Source: Sphingomonas sp. 8AM (GTDB lineage Bacteria > Pseudomonadota > Alphaproteobacteria > Sphingomonadales > Sphingomonadaceae). From it: a stretch of DNA of 64,000 bases. Location of the stretch: the NCBI RefSeq assembly GCF_902506455.1, contig NZ_LR733844.1:1191789-1255788 (forward strand). Direction: 5' to 3'. Below the pieces are notes generated by a model that searched no databases, was not told the DNA's origin, and saw only the letters and a list, made by a program, of their open reading frames with translations. The translations under genes were made by a program, and so were the position numbers. Below are positions 50,865 through 60,588 of the stretch, piece by piece (the stretch's first letter is position 1; each line of letters opens with the position of its first letter).

Positions 50865-51905
50865 TCAAGCGCCGGTCCGGGGCGGGGCGGTGGACTCGCG
50901 CTCGACGAGCGTGTGTTCAAGCACACGCGAGACGCGGCGCGCACTCTTGCCCTGCGCCGCGCGCATTTCATCGATCAGAAGCCGTAGCGCCTCGCCGGCC
51001 AGTTCCTGCACCGGCTGGCGGATCGTCGTCAGCGGCGGCCAGAGCGTGGTTGCGGCGATGCTGTCGTCGATTCCGCACACGCTCAGGTCGCCCGGTACGT
51101 CCAGATGGCGGCGGTGCGCGACCGAGATGACCGCTGCCGCCATGTCGTCGTTGCTGGCGAGGATTGCGGTCGGCGGTGTCGCCTCGTCGAGCAGGCGTTC
51201 GCCGGCAACGAGGCCGGACGTGTAGCTATAGTCGCCTTGCGCGATGCAGGTCTCGACACCCGCCGCTGTCGCCGCCTCGATAAAGCCGGCCAGTCGCGCC
51301 TGACTGGCGCTCTGGTCGGGGTTGCCGACGATGAAGCCAAGCCGGTGGTGACCAAGCGCGATCAGGTGGCGCGTCATGTCGTGCGCCGCGCGGTGGTCAT
51401 CGATCCCGACCGAGATCGCATCGGACACCCGGCCGGCTACCACCGCCATCGGCAAGCCGGCGGCGCGGAGGATATTCCGCACCGCTACCGACTCGCCGAG
51501 CGGCGGGGTCAGGATGACGCCGCCGATGCCGGACGCGATCAGTTGCTCGATCTCGGCGTGGGTCGGCACGCCGCCGTTCTTGCCCTTGAGCAGGATCAGC
51601 TGCGCCGCGCGCGCCGACGCCTCCTCGAACACCCCGGCAAGGAAGCCGCTCATGAACGCCGCGCTGGGGTTGGCATAGATAACGCCGATCCGCAGCTCGC
51701 GCGATGTGACAAGGCTGCGCGCGGAAAGGTTCGGCGTATAGTTGAGCGTGCGGATCGTCGCGTTGACGAGCTCGCGGGTTTCGTCGCGAACGCCGGGATC
51801 GCCGTTGATGACGCGCGACACCGTCATCGGCGAGACACCGGCCTGCTTGGCGACATCGATGATCGTCACCCCGCGGCGACGTCCTTTCGGCTGGGGCACG
51901 CTCAT
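50865..51905 (-). CDS. LacI-family transcriptional regulator (xylan-type locus)
   Basis: A 346-residue repressor with the LacI helix-turn-helix VTIIDVAKQAGVSPMTVSRVINGDPGV (~13-39), hinge helix YTPNLSARSLVTSRE and a periplasmic-binding-protein-like sensor domain with AILASNDDMAAAVI and CGIDDSIAATTLWPPLTTIRQP. It is divergent from the MFS gene at 52075. TAACGTTA palindromes upstream of that gene and of the TBDR at 56638 are of the form LacI proteins bind, so it likely represses the transporter/GH43/esterase/TBDR set until a xylo- or arabinose-type sugar is present (ligand inferred). Confidence 0.92.
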   Translation of the reverse strand: MSVPQPKGRRRGVTIIDVAKQAGVSPMTVSRVINGDPGVRDETRELVNATIRTLNYTPNLSARSLVTSRELRIGVIYANPSAAFMSGFLAGVFEEASARAAQLILLKGKNGGVPTHAEIEQLIASGIGGVILTPPLGESVAVRNILRAAGLPMAVVAGRVSDAISVGIDDHRAAHDMTRHLIALGHHRLGFIVGNPDQSASQARLAGFIEAATAAGVETCIAQGDYSYTSGLVAGERLLDEATPPTAILASNDDMAAAVISVAHRRHLDVPGDLSVCGIDDSIAATTLWPPLTTIRQPVQELAGEALRLLIDEMRAAQGKSARRVSRVLEHTLVERESTAPPRTGA

Positions 51906-52046
51906 CCCGTCACGGCGTCGCCGACCATCGCCGATGCCTTTAAAGGTAGCCGATCTGCATCGGCGGGTCGCGGTCCGTCAATCTCCGATCGCGCATGCCA
52001 TTGCGCAAAGGTACTTGTCAGAAACAGTCACCCGCGGCTACGACGT

Positions 52047-52064
52047 CATGATAACGTTACCATG
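52047..52064. promoter_or_regulatory. LacI-type operator upstream of MFS transporter
   Basis: CATGATAACGTTACCATG is an 18-bp palindrome with one mismatched pair. A possible promoter TTGTCA (52015-52020) and TACGAC (52039-52044, 18-bp spacing) would place the operator at the transcription start. Together with the matching site at 56372-56383 it defines the likely target motif of the LacI protein at 50865. Confidence 0.75.
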
Positions 52065-52074
52065 GGGAGGCGGG

Positions 52075-53316
52075 GTGGCACGATTTCCGTACGTGCGCTG
52101 GACGGTCATCGCGTTGTTCGTCGGCGCGATGGTCATCAACTATCTCGCGCGCAGCGTGCTGGGCGTCGCCGCGCCAGCGATCATGGCCGAACAGGCGATC
52201 TCGTCCGAGCAATATTCCTGGATCACCGGCGCGTTTCAGCTCGGCATCATGTTCCAGCCGGTGGCCGGATATTTGCTCGACGTGATCGGATTGAAGGTCG
52301 GCTTCACGTTGTTCGTCGCCCTGTGGTCGCTTATTACGATCGGTCACGGCCTAGCGAGCGGCTGGATGGGCTTCGCGGGGCTGCGCGGCGCGCTGGGGCT
52401 CGTGGAGGGGTCGGCGCAGCCGGCCGGCATGAAGGTGGTGGCGGAGTGGTTCCCGGCGCGCGAACGCGGCGTCGCGGGAGGCATCTACCAGATCGGCGCG
52501 TCGTTCGGCGCGGTATTCGCGCCGCCGCTGGTCGCCTGGGCAATCGTGTTCGACAGCTGGCGCGCGGCCTTTTTCGTCGCGGGCGGTCTCGGGATCGTCT
52601 GGGTGCTGATCTGGCTGCTGTGGTATGCACCGCCGGGTCGGCACCGCTTCATCTCCGCGCAGGAGCAGCAGCTGATCGCGGACGGGCAGGAGGCCGCGCT
52701 GGCGCGCCGCGGCCGCCGCCCGCCACTTGGGGAGTTGCTCCGCCGGCGCAATCTCTGGACGATCGCGGGGGCGCGCTTTCTGGCCGACCCGGTATGGGGA
52801 ATGCTGTCGCTGTGGATGCCGCTGTACCTCGTGCAGGTGCGGCATTTCGACCTCAAGCAGATCGCGCTGTTCGCCTGGCTGCCGTTTCTTGCCGCTGATC
52901 TCGGCTGCCTGTTCGGCCCGGCGGTCGTCGCATGGCTGCAACGCCGCGGGGTCGGGCTGATCGACGCGCGACGCTGGGCGTTCACGCTCGGCGCGGTGTT
53001 GATGACGGGAATGATCTTCGTCGGCACCGTGACCAGCCCGGTCGTCGCGATCGCCTTGCTGTGCCTCGGCGGCTTCGCACACCAGACGCTGTCGGTGACG
53101 GTGATCACGATGGTCTCCGATCTCTTCCCGCAGGATCAGGTCGCCACCGCGACCGGCGTCTCGGGCACTGCCGCCAATCTGGGCGTGTTGATCTTCACGC
53201 TGGTGCTGGGATCGCTGGTCGATCAGGTCGGTTACCAGCCCTTCTTCATCCTGCTCGGCCTGCTCGATCTGGCCGGTGCCGCGCTGCTCTGGACGAACAT
53301 CCGAAAGCCGTCATGA
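52075..53316 (+). CDS. MFS transporter, hexuronate/sugar type (ExuT/UxuT-like)
   Basis: A 413-residue inner-membrane protein with twelve helices. FVGAMVINYLARSVLGVAAPAI (~14-35), GLVEGSAQPAGMKVVAEWFPARERGVAGGIYQIGASFGAVFAPPLVAW (~106-153) resemble hexuronate transporters of the ACS group. The start is taken as GTG 52075, preceded by GGGGAGG; the frame is open further upstream but that part overlaps the LacI gene. It overlaps the GH43 gene by 4 bp. It probably imports xylo-oligosaccharides, xylose or a uronic acid side chain. Confidence 0.85.
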   Translation: MARFPYVRWTVIALFVGAMVINYLARSVLGVAAPAIMAEQAISSEQYSWITGAFQLGIMFQPVAGYLLDVIGLKVGFTLFVALWSLITIGHGLASGWMGFAGLRGALGLVEGSAQPAGMKVVAEWFPARERGVAGGIYQIGASFGAVFAPPLVAWAIVFDSWRAAFFVAGGLGIVWVLIWLLWYAPPGRHRFISAQEQQLIADGQEAALARRGRRPPLGELLRRRNLWTIAGARFLADPVWGMLSLWMPLYLVQVRHFDLKQIALFAWLPFLAADLGCLFGPAVVAWLQRRGVGLIDARRWAFTLGAVLMTGMIFVGTVTSPVVAIALLCLGGFAHQTLSVTVITMVSDLFPQDQVATATGVSGTAANLGVLIFTLVLGSLVDQVGYQPFFILLGLLDLAGAALLWTNIRKPS

Positions 53317-54920
53317 CCATTCGCAACCCTATTCTGCGCGGGTTCAACCCGGACCCCTCGATCGTGCGCGTCAGCGACGATTATTATCTCGCGACTTCCA
53401 CGTTCGAGTGGATGCCCGGCGTGCAGATCCACCATTCGCGCGATCTTGCCGACTGGCAGCTGGTCGCGCGTCCGCTCCAGCGCCCCAGCCAGATTGACCT
53501 GCGCGGCGATCCGGATTCCTGCGGCGTCTGGGCTGCGGATCTCAGTTACGCCGGCGGGCGCTTCCACCTCGTCTATACCGATGTGAAGCGATACGGCCGG
53601 ACCACGGTCGACGGGGCGGTCGGCGCGTCGTTGCGCGACTTCCACAATTACTGGGTCTGGTCCGACCGCATCGACGGCGAATGGTCCGATCCCGTTCATC
53701 TGAACAGCAGCGGCTTCGACCCCGCACTGTTCCACGACGATGACGGTCGAAGCTGGCTCCTCAACATGTTGTGGGATCATCGCCCCGGCCGGTCGCGGTT
53801 TGGCGGAATCGTCGTGCAGGAAATGGACAGGAACGCCGGGCGGCTGGTCGGGGAGCGACGCGTCATCTTCGGCGGCACTGCGCTCGGCTTCACCGAGGGA
53901 CCGCATCTTTACAAGCGCGACGGCTGGTACCACCTGCTGGTCGCCGAGGGCGGGACCGAGCGCAATCACGCCGTGGTAATGGCGCGCTCGCGCCACCTGT
54001 TCGGCCCGTATGACGTGCATCCCGACGGCCCGGTGCTTACCGCGCGCGGCCGCCCGGAGCTGGCGTTGCAGCGCACGGGACACGGCGATCTCGTCGATGC
54101 GCCCAACGGGACGACATGGCTCGTCTATCTGTGCGGTCGCCCGTTGCCGGCGAGCGACCGTTGCGTGCTGGGACGCGAAACCGCGATCCAGCCAGTCGCA
54201 TGGGGTGACGACGGCTGGCTGCGCACGGTCGACGGCGCGGCGACCCCGATGGGCGAGGTGCCGTCCGCGGCGTCGGCGAGGACCGTGGCACCGACGCACG
54301 ATCCGACCGACTTCTCCGACCCCGTGCTTCCGCCGACGTTCCAGTGGCTGCGCACGCCGTATCCTGACGATATCTTCAGCCTGACGGCGCGGCCCGGCTG
54401 GCTGCGGCTGCACGGTCGGGAGACGATCGGGAGTCACTTTACCCAGTCGCTGGTTGCGCGGCGACAGCAGGCGTTCCGCTACAGCGCCGAGACGCTGCTC
54501 GATTATCGCCCCGATCATTTCCAGCAGGCCGCGGGGCTGGTCTGTTACTATAATTCGAGCAAGTTCCACTACTTCCATCTCACCGCCGACGACGAGGGCG
54601 GGCGCGTGCTGCAGGTATTATCGGTGCTGCCGATTCGCGACGGCGCGAGTGCCACGACCACGCCGATCGCGATCGGAGAGGGCCTCGTCGCATTGCGGGT
54701 CGAGGTGGACCACGAGGCGCTCCGCTTCGGCTATCGCGTTGGCGATGTCAGCGACTGGACTTGGCTGAATACGCCCTTCGCCGCAGACCTGCTGTCCGAC
54801 GAAGCGACGATCGCGGGACTCCCCAATTTCACCGGCACCTTCGTCGGCATGGCGAGTCAGGACGTGTCCGGCGCCGGCAAGCCCGCCGACTTCCGCTATT
54901 TCCATTATGCCGAGGAATGA
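53313..54920 (+). CDS. GH43 beta-xylosidase / alpha-L-arabinofuranosidase
   Basis: A 535-residue five-bladed beta-propeller glycosidase with a C-terminal beta-sandwich (~340-535). The three catalytic acids are visible: base D in NPILRGFNPDPSIVRV (~15), the pKa-modulating D in FDPALFHDDDGRSWLLNMLWD (~135) and acid E in ALGFTEGPHLYKRDG (~197). This is the arrangement of GH43 beta-xylosidases with the XynB-type second domain. No signal peptide, so it acts in the cytoplasm on imported xylo-oligosaccharides. It starts in a 4-bp overlap with the MFS gene. Confidence 0.92.
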   Translation: MTIRNPILRGFNPDPSIVRVSDDYYLATSTFEWMPGVQIHHSRDLADWQLVARPLQRPSQIDLRGDPDSCGVWAADLSYAGGRFHLVYTDVKRYGRTTVDGAVGASLRDFHNYWVWSDRIDGEWSDPVHLNSSGFDPALFHDDDGRSWLLNMLWDHRPGRSRFGGIVVQEMDRNAGRLVGERRVIFGGTALGFTEGPHLYKRDGWYHLLVAEGGTERNHAVVMARSRHLFGPYDVHPDGPVLTARGRPELALQRTGHGDLVDAPNGTTWLVYLCGRPLPASDRCVLGRETAIQPVAWGDDGWLRTVDGAATPMGEVPSAASARTVAPTHDPTDFSDPVLPPTFQWLRTPYPDDIFSLTARPGWLRLHGRETIGSHFTQSLVARRQQAFRYSAETLLDYRPDHFQQAAGLVCYYNSSKFHYFHLTADDEGGRVLQVLSVLPIRDGASATTTPIAIGEGLVALRVEVDHEALRFGYRVGDVSDWTWLNTPFAADLLSDEATIAGLPNFTGTFVGMASQDVSGAGKPADFRYFHYAEE

Positions 54921-54982
54921 CGATGCTCTTCGTCGCTTCAGCCAACAACAAGGCAGGTTGTCACAGACAATCAATGCTGTAA

Positions 54983-56233
<1,251 letters not shown>

Positions 56234-56338
56234 TCGCGTCCGGCGCTGCCGCGTCGCTCGACAGGGTGACGGGGCGGGTATGCGCCAGCACGGGAACATG
56301 CGAGCGGAACAGGCGCAAGCAAACGACTCGCTAACGTA

Positions 56339-56366
56339 TTGACAACGAGTTCTCAAAGTATAGGCT
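56339..56366 (+). promoter_or_regulatory. Probable sigma-70 promoter of the TBDR gene at 56638
   Basis: A perfect -35 TTGACA (56339-56344) and TAGGCT (56361-56366) spaced 16 bp, directly followed by the GGTAACGTTACC operator. Confidence 0.6.
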
Positions 56367-56371
56367 TTGAT

Positions 56372-56383
56372 GGTAACGTTACC
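56372..56383. promoter_or_regulatory. LacI-type operator upstream of TBDR
   Basis: GGTAACGTTACC, a perfect 12-bp palindrome, begins 6 bp after the putative -10 and so covers the transcription start, as expected for repression. It shares the TAACGTTACC core with 52047-52064. Confidence 0.78.
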
Positions 56384-56637
56384 TTCCTTCGACTAATGGT
56401 GTCAGGGTGCGATTCCCACAGTCGAATGATGAGGGCTGATTACGTTCCGGTTCCAATGGCGATAAGCGAAAGCTGTTGCCGGTAACGAAGCGAAGGTCGG
56501 TTCTACTGTCGGTCGTCGGCTATCTGGCCGACGAGTGTGAAATTGTGTCGGTCATCTTCGAAGTGACCGGCGCGGATAAGGCGGGTGACCAATGATCGTC
56601 CGCTCAGCAGTGACATAAACAAGGGAGCTAGGGGAAG

Positions 56638-59600
56638 ATGATGGAAGCGTTGACCAAGGGGCGTCGCGCCCGGATGTGGACCGGCGTTGCCGTGATCGCC
56701 TTGATTGCCGGTGGTGTTGCGCCGGCGCTGGCGGAGGCACAATCGGCACCGGCGGGGCAAGAGGCCGGTGCCGCGACGACGCCGCCCGAGGTGCCAGCGC
56801 AGCTCGATACCACGGCAGGCTCGACCGCGCGTGCCGATCAGGCGGGCCAGACCGCGGATGACGACGCGGCGCGCGACGTCATCGTCACCGGCTCGCGCAT
56901 CACCACCGGCGGTTTCACGGCGCCGACGCCCACGACCGTCATCGACTCCGGCGCAATCGCCGCCAACGCGCAGCCGAACGTCTTCACGACGATCTCGCAG
57001 CTGCCGTCGTTGCAAGGGTCGACGGGCACGAGCGTCAACACGTTCAGCACATCCAGCGGTGCACAGGGGCTCAGCTCGTTCTCGCTGCGCGGCGTCGGCG
57101 CAATCCGCACGCTAACCCTGATCGACGGGCAGCGCGTGGTCGGCGCCAACGTCACCGGCGTCCCTGACGTCAGCCAGTTCCCGCAGCTGCTCATCAAGCG
57201 GGTCGACGTCGTGAACGGCGGTGCATCGGCCTCCTACGGCTCCGACGCGGTCGGTGGTGTGGTGAACTTCATCACCGACACGCGCTTCAAGGGCGTCAAG
57301 GGCAACGTTCAGGGCGGGATCACCGACTACGGCGACAATGAGCAGGTGCTCGTCCAGCTCGCCGCCGGCACCAGCCTGCTTGACGACCGGCTGCATATCG
57401 TCGGCAGCACCGAATATGCGCGCGACGAGGGCGTCGGCGGCGGTGAGTTCGGTATCGGCCTGGCGGGCGGTCGCGACTGGTTCAAGCAGACCACGCTCGT
57501 GAACCGCAACGTCACCAACGACGGTTCGCCGCAATATGTGCTGCGCGACTATGCGCAGTCGATCACCTTCACGAAATATGGCCTGATCACGGCCGGACCG
57601 TTGCAGGGGATCGCCTTCGATCAGTCGGGCAAGCCGTTCCAGTTCCAGTACGGCTCGAACGGCGTGCCGTCGCGGACCTCGTCGGGCGCGGTGATCGGCT
57701 GTTTCGCCGGCTTCTGTCAGGGCGGCGACCTGTCGGGCAACGTCGATGCGGGCCGCTCGCTGCTGTCGGGGCTGGAGCGGCTCAACAGCTATGGCCGGAT
57801 CGGCTTTGACTTCGCGCCGAACAACGAGATCTATTTCACCTCGAACATCGCGCAGGTAAAGAGCAACAACCAGCCCGTCGGCGGCCAGAACCGTCCTGCC
57901 CTGACGATCCAGTGCGCCAACCCGTATGTTCCCGCCGAGGTCAAATCGGCCTGCGCGACGGCGAACATCACGCAATTCCAGTTCGGCACCAGCAACGCCG
58001 CGCTGGGCAACACGCAGGTGCACACCGATCGTCGTCAGTACCGCTTCGTGGTCGGTGCCAAGGGACGCCAGCCGGTGCTCGGGTCGGAGTGGAGCTACGA
58101 CATCTACGTCGAGCATGGCACGAACCGGACGAAGATCGACGTCGACAACATTCTGCTGACGCAGCGTTACAACGCCGCGATCAACGCGACCACGCTGAAC
58201 GGCGCGATCGTCTGCGCCAATCCGGTCGCGCGCGCGGCCGGTTGCCAGCCGCTCAACGTCTTTGGTGGCAGTCCGTCGCAGGAAGCCCTCGATTATGTGA
58301 TGCCGGCCAACGGCCCGCGGCAGCGGACGCGCCAGACGCAGGATGTCGCCAGCCTCAACTTCTCCGGCTCGCCGTTCAGTTCATGGGCGGGGCCGGTCTC
58401 GGTCGCGTTCGGTGGCGAGTTCCGCCACGAATTCTACAAGGTCACCGCCGATCCATACGGCGCGGGGATCGACAACCAGCCGTACGACTCGATCTACCCG
58501 GCCGATCCGCTGCAATTGCCCGCGGGTAACAACTGGTATGCCGGCAATTACAAGAACGGCACCGGCGCCTACAGCGTGAAGGAGGCCTTCGTCGAGGTCG
58601 ACGTGCCGCTGCTCAACGGTGAATCGGTCGGCCGTGCGAGCGTCAACGGTGCGGCGCGCGTCACCGACTATAGTACCTCCGGCACGGTCTGGGCGTGGAA
58701 GGTCGGCGGTACCTGGGATCTGCCGATCGACGGCCTCCGCCTGCGCGGTGTAACCTCGCGCGACGTGCGTGCGCCCAACCTGTCCGAGCTGTTCGCGGCA
58801 CCGGTCACCACCACCCAGCCGAACTTCTTCGATCCGTTCCGCAACGTGAACGTGCTGGCCATCCAGAACACGATCGGCAACCCGAATCTTACGCCGGAAA
58901 TCGCCCGGAACACCACCGCGGGTATCGCCTTCTCCGGGTCGAGCTGGTTGCCGGGCGTGAGCCTGTCGTTCGACTGGTACAAGCTGAAGATCACCGACGT
59001 CATCTCGAGCCTGGGCGCGGGCGACATCGTCGACCTTTGCTACCGCAACATCCTGCCGGGCACGTGCAGCGCGTTCAACCTGAACAACCAGGCCGGCCCG
59101 AACTTCATCAACGTACAGTCGTTCAACCTCGCGTCGATCGACACGTCCGGGTTCGACATCGAGGCAAGCTATCGCTGGCAGCGACCGTTCGGCCTGCCGG
59201 GCCGGCTGACGCTGCGGGCGCTGGCGACGCACATCAGCAAGTTCGTCACCGACACCGGGCTGAACGGCACGATCCCGAACGACACCGCCGGGGTGAACAC
59301 CGGCAATACCCCCGACTGGAAGTGGCTGGCGGTGCAGACGTACGAGGGCGACAATTTCTCGCTGCTGGTGCAGGAACGCTGGTTCAGCGACGGCGTGCTC
59401 GGCAACCAATATGTCGTCTGCCAGCCCGGCACCTGTCCGGAATCGACGAACAAGCACCCGACGATCGACCAGAACTTCATGCCGGGCGCTTTCTACATGG
59501 ACGTCGGCGGCACCTATAACATCACCGAGGCGGTGACCGCTTATGCAAAGGTCGACAATCTCTTCAACCGCGACCCTGCCAAGTCGCCGTTCTTCGTGAA

Positions 59601-59661
59601 CCCGGCATTGTACGACGTGCTGGGCCGCACCTATCGCCTGGGTGTGCGCTTCAATTTCTGA
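56638..59661 (+). CDS. TonB-dependent receptor (xylan-type locus)
   Basis: A 1007-residue outer-membrane receptor. The signal peptide ends near VAPALAEAQS, and DVIVTGSRITTGGFTAPTPTTVIDSGAI (~80-107) is the TonB-box/plug start. FSLRGVGAIRTLTLIDGQRVVGANVTGVPDVSQFPQLLIKRVDVVNGGASASYGSDAVGGVVNFIT follows, and the barrel ends LGRTYRLGVRFNF. This VTGSRI group is frequent in sphingomonads and used for oligosaccharides and other organics. ATG 56638 follows AGCTAGGGGAAG. Regulated by the GGTAACGTTACC operator, it probably imports xylo-oligosaccharides. Confidence 0.92.
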   Translation: MMEALTKGRRARMWTGVAVIALIAGGVAPALAEAQSAPAGQEAGAATTPPEVPAQLDTTAGSTARADQAGQTADDDAARDVIVTGSRITTGGFTAPTPTTVIDSGAIAANAQPNVFTTISQLPSLQGSTGTSVNTFSTSSGAQGLSSFSLRGVGAIRTLTLIDGQRVVGANVTGVPDVSQFPQLLIKRVDVVNGGASASYGSDAVGGVVNFITDTRFKGVKGNVQGGITDYGDNEQVLVQLAAGTSLLDDRLHIVGSTEYARDEGVGGGEFGIGLAGGRDWFKQTTLVNRNVTNDGSPQYVLRDYAQSITFTKYGLITAGPLQGIAFDQSGKPFQFQYGSNGVPSRTSSGAVIGCFAGFCQGGDLSGNVDAGRSLLSGLERLNSYGRIGFDFAPNNEIYFTSNIAQVKSNNQPVGGQNRPALTIQCANPYVPAEVKSACATANITQFQFGTSNAALGNTQVHTDRRQYRFVVGAKGRQPVLGSEWSYDIYVEHGTNRTKIDVDNILLTQRYNAAINATTLNGAIVCANPVARAAGCQPLNVFGGSPSQEALDYVMPANGPRQRTRQTQDVASLNFSGSPFSSWAGPVSVAFGGEFRHEFYKVTADPYGAGIDNQPYDSIYPADPLQLPAGNNWYAGNYKNGTGAYSVKEAFVEVDVPLLNGESVGRASVNGAARVTDYSTSGTVWAWKVGGTWDLPIDGLRLRGVTSRDVRAPNLSELFAAPVTTTQPNFFDPFRNVNVLAIQNTIGNPNLTPEIARNTTAGIAFSGSSWLPGVSLSFDWYKLKITDVISSLGAGDIVDLCYRNILPGTCSAFNLNNQAGPNFINVQSFNLASIDTSGFDIEASYRWQRPFGLPGRLTLRALATHISKFVTDTGLNGTIPNDTAGVNTGNTPDWKWLAVQTYEGDNFSLLVQERWFSDGVLGNQYVVCQPGTCPESTNKHPTIDQNFMPGAFYMDVGGTYNITEAVTAYAKVDNLFNRDPAKSPFFVNPALYDVLGRTYRLGVRFNF

Positions 59662-59670
59662 TGACCGGCG

Positions 59671-59698
59671 AGGCCCGCGCGCAGCGTTGCGCGGGCCT
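59671..59698. terminator. GC-rich hairpin after the TBDR gene
   Basis: AGGCCCGCGC (59671-59680) and GCGCGGGCCT (59689-59698) form a perfect 10-bp stem with 8-base loop, 10 bp after the TBDR stop codon. Only TT follows, so it is a hairpin-type terminator without a strong U tract. Confidence 0.65.
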
Positions 59699-59720
59699 TC
59701 GCACCGCAGCATCTTACGTC

Positions 59721-59743
59721 GATCGTATAAACCCTATATGATC
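59721..59743. promoter_or_regulatory. Probable GntR operator at the regulator's own gene
   Basis: GATCGTATA-AACCC-TATATGATC: arms match at 8 of 9 positions. The TATA-GATC half is shared with the site at 60556-60572. It overlaps ATG 59738, which raises doubt about that start. Confidence 0.6.
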
Positions 59744-60496
59744 GGGTCCGTATCTTCCTCCCGGACCGGCGAACCCGACTTGCGGCACATCGACACGAAC
59801 AGCTCTGCCTTGCCCGCCCCCCGCGCTGCGCGACCTGCGCCCGGCCCGACGATGGTGGAGCGCGCCTACGACCATTTGCTCGACATGCTGATGAGCCTGA
59901 GGATCGCCCCCGGCGAGCGGATCGCGATCGACACTGTCGCGCGTCAACTCGGCATTTCCCAGACCCCCGTGCGCGAGGCGATGAGCCAGCTGGAGGCGGA
60001 GAAGCTGGTCTACAAAATGCCGAACGTCGGCTATCGCGCCAGCCCCCAGATGACGCGGGAAGAGGTGCGCGATCTTTACACCCTCCGCCAGTTGATCGAA
60101 CCCTATGCCGCGGCCCGCGCGGCCGAGGCGATGACCGACACCGCGATCGCGACGCTCCGCGCGATCGACCAGGACATGTCGGGGGTGGTGGAGGGCGATG
60201 CGCGTGCCTATTCGCGCTTCGCCGAAGCCGATGCGGCGCTGCACCGTTTGATCGCGACCGGCAGCGGCAATCGCCTGATCGCCGAGACGATCGAGCGGCT
60301 TCATGCCCACCTGCATATCTTCCGCGCGCTTTACGCCACCAACGCGCCGCACGCGGCGGCACGCGAGCACCGCGCGATCATCGACGCGCTGGTGGCCCAT
60401 GATGCGGGCGCGGCCGAGCGCGCGGTGCGCCATCATCTCGAATGCTCGCAGCAGCGGATGGACGACGTGCTCGCGGAGAGTGCGCCAAGCGCCTGA
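59738..60496 (+). CDS. GntR-family regulator with FCD ligand domain
   Basis: About 252 residues from ATG 59738, or 214 from ATG 59852. The winged helix is ERAYDHLLDMLMSLRIAPGERIAIDTVARQLGISQTPVREAMSQLEAEKLVYKMPNVGYRAS, followed by the all-helical FCD domain (LYTLRQLIEPYAAARAAEAM, FAEADAALHRLIATGSGNRL and the HRAIIDALVAHDAGAAERAVRHHLE motif). FCD proteins bind carboxylic acids via a metal held by Asp/His residues. The operator-like palindrome over ATG 59738 suggests that translation may start downstream (TTG 59780 or ATG 59852), because the first ~38 residues are low-complexity. It likely controls the operon at 60589. Confidence 0.85.
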   Translation: MIGSVSSSRTGEPDLRHIDTNSSALPAPRAARPAPGPTMVERAYDHLLDMLMSLRIAPGERIAIDTVARQLGISQTPVREAMSQLEAEKLVYKMPNVGYRASPQMTREEVRDLYTLRQLIEPYAAARAAEAMTDTAIATLRAIDQDMSGVVEGDARAYSRFAEADAALHRLIATGSGNRLIAETIERLHAHLHIFRALYATNAPHAAAREHRAIIDALVAHDAGAAERAVRHHLECSQQRMDDVLAESAPSA

Positions 60497-60555
60497 CAAC
60501 ATTCGCTTCACACCGCGTTCCATTGCTTGACAGCCACCGGACCGCTCCGTAGTCA

Positions 60556-60572
60556 GATCATATAGGATATGA
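60556..60572. promoter_or_regulatory. Probable GntR operator upstream of the amidohydrolase operon
   Basis: TCATATAGGATATGA (60558-60572) is a perfect palindrome of 6-bp arms around AGG, 17 bp before ATG 60589. It shares GATCATATAGG with the reverse strand of the 59721-59743 site. Confidence 0.68.
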
Positions 60573-60588
60573 CTTGGAGAGGAGTGCG

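Larger units (their letters stand above)
56234..56637. other. 404-bp intergenic region with promoter, LacI operator and ~250-nt leader
   Basis: Between the esterase and the TBDR. It holds the promoter and operator listed separately. From the predicted start (~56373) to the TBDR ATG there would be an untranslated leader of about 265 nt. It contains several short inverted stretches but no riboswitch or tRNA that I recognise. No gene was found. Confidence 0.5.

Noticed and set aside
56395..56430. tRNA-like T-arm (GGGTGCGATTCCC) in the leader of the TBDR
   Set aside because: No acceptor, D or anticodon arm can be formed around it, so it is probably coincidence.
56384..56637. Cobalamin or other riboswitch upstream of the TBDR
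   Set aside because: No conserved riboswitch core was recognisable, and the LacI operator already explains regulation.
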